From Bordetella parapertussis (GTDB taxonomy: Bacteria; Pseudomonadota; Gammaproteobacteria; Burkholderiales; Burkholderiaceae_C), in the NCBI GenBank assembly GCA_945888535.1, contig CAMDAN010000038.1:1-19912 (forward strand): DNA of 19,912 nucleotides, read 5' to 3'. The translations under genes were made by a program, and so were the position numbers. Shown one piece after another: positions 16,538 to 19,912 of this stretch (position 1 is the stretch's first letter; each line of letters begins with the position of its first letter). Under the pieces are notes generated by a model. It was not told the DNA's origin, made no database searches, and saw nothing but the letters and a program-made list of their open reading frames with translations.

Positions 16538-17484
16538 GACAATGCCTCCTTGATGTCTTGTAGGCTGGCTGGGTCCAACAACGCAAAACCGTTCAGCGCA
16601 GGCGCAATGCGTTTAACCATTCCTGCGAGAATCTTACCGGGGCCACACTCTACCAACTCGGACACGCCAAGCGCCTCGATCGCTTGAATACATTCCACCC
16701 ACCGGACCGGGCCAAAGGCCTGCCGGTAGAGCGCGTCTCGAATGCGATCAGGATCAGACTCCACGGCCACGTCAATGTTGTTGACCAATGTGATTTGGGG
16801 CGCAGCGATTTGAATTTCAGACAAACGGATGCGTAATTTTTCGGCGGCAGGTTGCATTAAACGGGAATGAAACGGTGCTGACACCGACAAAGGCAAAGCG
16901 CGCTTTGCGCCGTTGGCTTTGAGTACGTCGCAGGCTTTTTCTACTGCCGCCTTGCTTCCAGCAATCACTGTCTGCGCTGGGTCATTGAAGTTCACCGCTT
17001 CTACAATTTCAGCGGAGCCTTCCCCGAAAGAACGGATCACCTCCGCGCAACCTTCGATGACACGTTGTGCCTCCATACCCAAAATCGCAGCCATTGCGCC
17101 AACGCCCACAGGAACGGCATCTTGCATGGCTTGGGCACGCAAGCGCACCAAAGGCGCCGCTTGGCTCAGGGTCAAAACACCCGCAGCCACCAAAGCAGAA
17201 TATTCACCCAATGAATGCCCAGCAACCGCAACTGGCGCAGTACCCACTTCCGCCATCCAGACCCGGTACGCGGCAACACCCGCAACCAACATCACGGGCT
17301 GGGTATTGGTTGTTAAGGCTAAGGATTCTTTGGGGCCCTCATGGATCAGTTTGGCCAAGTCTTCGCCCAGCGCCTGTGAGGCCTCCTGCAAGACCTCCGC
17401 AACCACCGGGTGATCGCCCCACGCATCGAGCATGCCCACAGACTGCGAGCCTTGTCCAGGAAAAATAAATGCAAACGGTTTCAT
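16534..17484 (-). CDS. fabD: malonyl-CoA:ACP S-malonyltransferase
   Basis: FabD moves malonyl groups from CoA to ACP. The 316-residue protein shows FPGQGSQ (8-14), the nucleophile elbow GHSLGEYSA with Ser91, Arg117 in RLRAQAM for carboxylate binding, and His206 in SAPFHSRLM. ECGPGKIL near the C-terminus is also standard. It overlaps fabG by 4 nt and follows fabH by 10 bp, so it is internal to the cluster. GATGGA about 7 nt before the ATG serves as the ribosome site. Confidence 0.97.
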   Translation of the reverse strand: MKPFAFIFPGQGSQSVGMLDAWGDHPVVAEVLQEASQALGEDLAKLIHEGPKESLALTTNTQPVMLVAGVAAYRVWMAEVGTAPVAVAGHSLGEYSALVAAGVLTLSQAAPLVRLRAQAMQDAVPVGVGAMAAILGMEAQRVIEGCAEVIRSFGEGSAEIVEAVNFNDPAQTVIAGSKAAVEKACDVLKANGAKRALPLSVSAPFHSRLMQPAAEKLRIRLSEIQIAAPQITLVNNIDVAVESDPDRIRDALYRQAFGPVRWVECIQAIEALGVSELVECGPGKILAGMVKRIAPALNGFALLDPASLQDIKEALS

Positions 17485-17494
17485 GCAACGTCCA

Positions 17495-18472
17495 TCAAAG
17501 ATTCAGAATAACCGCGCCCCAGGTGAAACCACCTCCAACGCCTTCAAGCAACAACGTTTGACCGGGCTTGATTTTTCCATTTCGCACGCCGAAATCCAAT
17601 GCAAGCGGAATAGAAGCGGCAGAGGTGTTGCCGTGCTGGTCAACCGTCACGATCACTTTATCCATCGGTAGCTTCAGCTTTTTTGCGGTACTTTGCATGA
17701 TTCGAATATTGGCTTGGTGAGGAATCATCCAATCAATATCTTTTTCGGTCTTGCCGGCTTTGGTTAAAGCAGCGCGGGCCGCATCTTCTAACACCCCAAC
17801 GGCTAGCTTAAAGACCGCTTGTCCATCCATCTTTAAAACTGGATCGCCCGAAACGGCGCCACCTGAGACATGGCCTGGAACACACAAAATCCCCACATGC
17901 TTTCCATCCGCATGGAGGTCGCTCGCCAAAATTCCAGGCGTATCAGAGGCCTCTAAAACAATGGCCCCCGCGCCATCGCCAAAAAGCACGCAAGTGGTTC
18001 TGTCTTTGAAATCGAGAATCCGGGAAAAAACTTCGGAGCCGACAACCAAGGCACACTTCGCAGCCCCCGTTTTGATCATCGAATCAGCCACGCTCAAGGC
18101 GTAAACAAAACCGGTACAAACCGCCTGCATATCAAAAGCAATGCCGCCATTGGCTCCCAATTTATTTTGCAGAATACACGCCGTAGACGGGAAAACCATA
18201 TCCGGCGTCGATGTGGCCACGATGATGAGGTCTACGTCTTGCGGCATGCGATTGGCCGCTTGCAATGCATTTTTTGCGGCCTCAAAAGCCAGATCGCTGC
18301 TAAAAACACCGTCTGCCACAAAATGGCGGGCGCGGATTCCTGTGCGCTCTACGATCCAATCGTCCGACGTTTCAAGGCCTTTCGCCGCAAGTTCAGCGAC
18401 CAGATCGGCATTGCTTAATTTTCTCGGTGGGAGGTAACTACCGGTGCCGGTAATGCGTGAATAAAGACTCAT
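17495..18472 (-). CDS. fabH: beta-ketoacyl-ACP synthase III
   Basis: FabH starts fatty-acid synthesis by condensing acetyl-CoA with malonyl-ACP. The 325-residue thiolase-fold protein has the catalytic triad Cys119 ([10 protein letters not shown]), His252 (IPHQANIRI) and Asn282 (GNTSAAS). The [14 protein letters not shown]-terminus is typical. It starts 24 bp after the plsX stop and ends 10 bp before fabD. The ribosome site is weak. All key residues are intact. Confidence 0.97.
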   Translation of the reverse strand: MSLYSRITGTGSYLPPRKLSNADLVAELAAKGLETSDDWIVERTGIRARHFVADGVFSSDLAFEAAKNALQAANRMPQDVDLIIVATSTPDMVFPSTACILQNKLGANGGIAFDMQAVCTGFVYALSVADSMIKTGAAKCALVVGSEVFSRILDFKDRTTCVLFGDGAGAIVLEASDTPGILASDLHADGKHVGILCVPGHVSGGAVSGDPVLKMDGQAVFKLAVGVLEDAARAALTKAGKTEKDIDWMIPHQANIRIMQSTAKKLKLPMDKVIVTVDQHGNTSAASIPLALDFGVRNGKIKPGQTLLLEGVGGGFTWGAVILNL

Positions 18473-18496
18473 GAATTGAATGAAGAAACCTTCAGA

Positions 18497-19522
18497 TTAT
18501 GGAGCAATTTCAGCCACCGTTAGGAGCGGGGCTGCGTGTGCAATACGCAGTCGAACGCGCTCCAACAAATCGTTTTTAACTGCATCGTACGCGCGGCTTA
18601 AGGCGTTAGAAAATGCCAACTCGTCTGCCGAGCCGTGACTTTTAAAGACCAAGCCGCGCAAGCCCAAAAGGGCCGCGCCGTTGTAGCGGCGGTGGTCTAC
18701 CCGGTTTTTAAGCGCCGCTAAAACCGAATAAGAAGCTACAGCTGCGAGTTTGGTAAAAATATTTCTAGAAAACTCGGCCTTCAAGAAACCACCAATCATG
18801 CTGGCCAAACCTTCGCTGGTTTTCAAAGCGACGTTTCCAACAAAGCCATCGCAAACGACCAAGTCGACCGTTCCCTTGAATATGTCGTTGCCTTCCACAT
18901 TGCCGTAAAAATTTAAATCTCCCGATTGAGCCGCTTGTCGCAAAAGTTCGCCTGCTTTTTTGATGGCCTCGTTGCCTTTGATGGCCTCTTCTCCGATATT
19001 GAGAAGACCCACAGTAGGGGAAGACTCGTTTTTCAAGACCGACACTAAAGCCGAGCCCATGACGGCGAATTGAAGTAAATGTGCGGCTGAGCAATCGACA
19101 TTGGCACCGAGGTCAAGCATGGTGGTCGCTCCCCCGAGTGCGTTGGGGATTTGCCCTGCAATCGCTGGGCGTTCAATGCCATCTAACGTTTTAAGAACGT
19201 AGCGAGAAATCGCCATCAAAGCACCTGTGTTACCTGCAGAAACAGCCGCCTGCGCTTTGGTGTCCTTCACTTGCTCCACCGCAATCCGCATAGAAGAGTC
19301 TTTTTTCTTTCGCAAAGCGACTTCTAAAGGATCATCCATCTCTACGACTTCGCTGGCGGTCACGATGACCGCGCGAGGATGTGAAAAATGTTGCAAAGCG
19401 GCAGGCAAACCCACCAAGATCAAGTTCACATCGGGGTGCACATCTAAAAATTGACGGCAAGCCGGCAAAGTGACCTTGGGGCCATGATCTCCCCCCATAC
19501 AGTCCACTGCAATTGTGATCAT
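18497..19522 (-). CDS. plsX: phosphate acyltransferase PlsX
   Basis: PlsX makes acyl-phosphate from acyl-ACP, feeding PlsY in phosphatidic acid synthesis. The 341-residue protein starts [20 protein letters not shown], the family signature, and later has [30 protein letters not shown] and [22 protein letters not shown] about 5 nt before the ATG supports the start. It follows rpmF after about 96 bp containing a strong hairpin. rpmF-plsX-fabH order is conserved across many bacteria and links ribosome synthesis with membrane lipid production. Confidence 0.97.
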   Translation of the reverse strand: MITIAVDCMGGDHGPKVTLPACRQFLDVHPDVNLILVGLPAALQHFSHPRAVIVTASEVVEMDDPLEVALRKKKDSSMRIAVEQVKDTKAQAAVSAGNTGALMAISRYVLKTLDGIERPAIAGQIPNALGGATTMLDLGANVDCSAAHLLQFAVMGSALVSVLKNESSPTVGLLNIGEEAIKGNEAIKKAGELLRQAAQSGDLNFYGNVEGNDIFKGTVDLVVCDGFVGNVALKTSEGLASMIGGFLKAEFSRNIFTKLAAVASYSVLAALKNRVDHRRYNGAALLGLRGLVFKSHGSADELAFSNALSRAYDAVKNDLLERVRLRIAHAAPLLTVAEIAP

Positions 19523-19564
19523 GACGTCCTGCGCTCTAAGATAAAAACAGCGTTCGATAATGCG

Positions 19565-19604
19565 AAAAGCCCGACGCTACAGTCACTGCAGCTTCGGGCT
19601 TTTT
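19565..19604. terminator. bidirectional hairpin terminator between rpmF and plsX
   Basis: A 10-bp outer stem (19565-19574 with 19594-19603) encloses a second, interrupted inner stem, with AAAA on one side and TTTTT on the other, so it resembles an intrinsic terminator on both strands. It lies 15 bp after the rpmF stop and 42 bp before the plsX start. Since rpmF and plsX are usually cotranscribed, it probably ends only part of the transcripts. Confidence 0.75.
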
Positions 19605-19618
19605 GCTAAATCGACGGA

Positions 19619-19801
19619 TTACGCTTCAGATTTTGTCTTCAAGACCTTGCGTCCACGGTAAAACCCTGTTGGGCTGATGTGGTGACGCAGATGGATTTCG
19701 CCAGTTGTAGGTTCCACCGCAATGCCTGGAACGACCAAGGCGTTGTGTGAACGGTGCATTCCACGCTTGGAAGGCGACTTTTTATTTTGTTGAACTGCCA
19801 T
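19619..19801 (-). CDS. rpmF: 50S ribosomal protein L32
   Basis: The 60-residue basic protein ([20 protein letters not shown] onward) is ribosomal protein L32 of the large subunit. It has no cysteine at all, so it is the zinc-free form rather than the four-cysteine zinc-ribbon form. AGGAG (19808-19812) lies 6 nt before the ATG. It leads the plsX-fab cluster and is followed by a hairpin terminator, as expected for a highly expressed first gene with partial readthrough. Confidence 0.97.
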   Translation of the reverse strand: MAVQQNKKSPSKRGMHRSHNALVVPGIAVEPTTGEIHLRHHISPTGFYRGRKVLKTKSEA

Positions 19802-19887
19802 GATGGGCTCCTGAGCAATGGTGCTGCACAGGTTGCAACACTAAATGGGTTGGTAAAGGGCGTTGTAAATCACGCGGTAAGCCTTCG

Positions 19888-19893
19888 ATTATA
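19888..19893 (-). promoter_or_regulatory. -10 box of a likely rpmF promoter
   Basis: A perfect TATAAT on the minus strand lies 86 bp upstream of the rpmF ATG. With normal spacing the -35 box would fall just outside the right edge, so only half of the promoter can be seen. The end of a yceD-type gene, the usual upstream neighbour, is not recognisable in the last 110 bp. Confidence 0.5.
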
Positions 19894-19912
19894 GCCCAAC
19901 ATGGGTCCAATT

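Noticed and set aside
16913..17413. 166-codon frame opposite fabD
   Set aside because: Antisense to conserved active-site sequence, with Ala/Thr/Pro-rich composition and no family match.
19802..19912. Possible end of a yceD gene upstream of rpmF
   Set aside because: None of the three minus-strand frames resembles the YceD C-terminus, and a TATAAT box occupies the region.

Overview
The window reads as a chromosomal housekeeping segment of a betaproteobacterium in the Burkholderiales, most likely a relative of the Comamonadaceae. The grounds are gene order (rpmF-plsX-fabH-fabD-fabG-acpP-fabF, and lepA-lepB-rnc-era-recO-pdxJ-acpS-nagZ), a PHB-granule phasin, a cysteine-free ribosomal protein L32, and protein sequences typical of that order. 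No tRNA, rRNA, CRISPR array, insertion sequence or prophage gene was found. Base composition is moderate and even throughout.

Layout, left to right. (1) 1-1814, minus strand: a hotdog thioesterase, a nitroreductase-family flavoprotein and the 5' part of rmuC, which runs off the left edge. (2) 1964-2832, plus strand: a phasin gene with a strong sigma70-like promoter, two near-identical operator-like repeats of the form expected for the PHB regulator PhaR, and a strong intrinsic terminator. (3) 2856-4049: a patatin-like lipoprotein on the minus strand, divergent from a 75-residue protein of unknown function. (4) 4093-11639, minus strand: a tightly packed eight-gene unit, lepA, lepB, rnc, era, recO, pdxJ, acpS, nagZ, with junctions that overlap, abut or are at most 18 bp apart. 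(5) 11640-12108: the only long gene-free stretch; it carries an intrinsic terminator pointing at lepA and several DnaA-box-like sites. (6) 12109-13575: a DegP/MucD periplasmic protease gene with a hairpin after its stop. (7) 13607-19801, minus strand: the fatty-acid synthesis cluster led by rpmF, ending in fabF and a small tryptophan-rich membrane protein.

How the genes fit together. PlsX, FabH, FabD, FabG, AcpP and FabF cover phospholipid entry, initiation, malonyl transfer, reduction and elongation of fatty acids. AcpS, in the neighbouring unit, activates AcpP. The lepA unit combines translation (LepA), secretion (LepB), RNA processing and ribosome assembly (Rnc, Era), repair (RecO), vitamin B6 synthesis (PdxJ) and cell-wall recycling (NagZ).

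Most of the window is ordinary. The points most worth a second look are: the absence of the rpoE-rseA-rseB (sigma-E) genes that usually lie between fabF and the mucD protease gene in this order, leaving only 31 bp at the junction; the paired PhaR-type sites around the phasin promoter; the terminator and DnaA-like boxes upstream of lepA; and the 16-tryptophan YgfX-like membrane protein. No clearly new multi-gene system was found.
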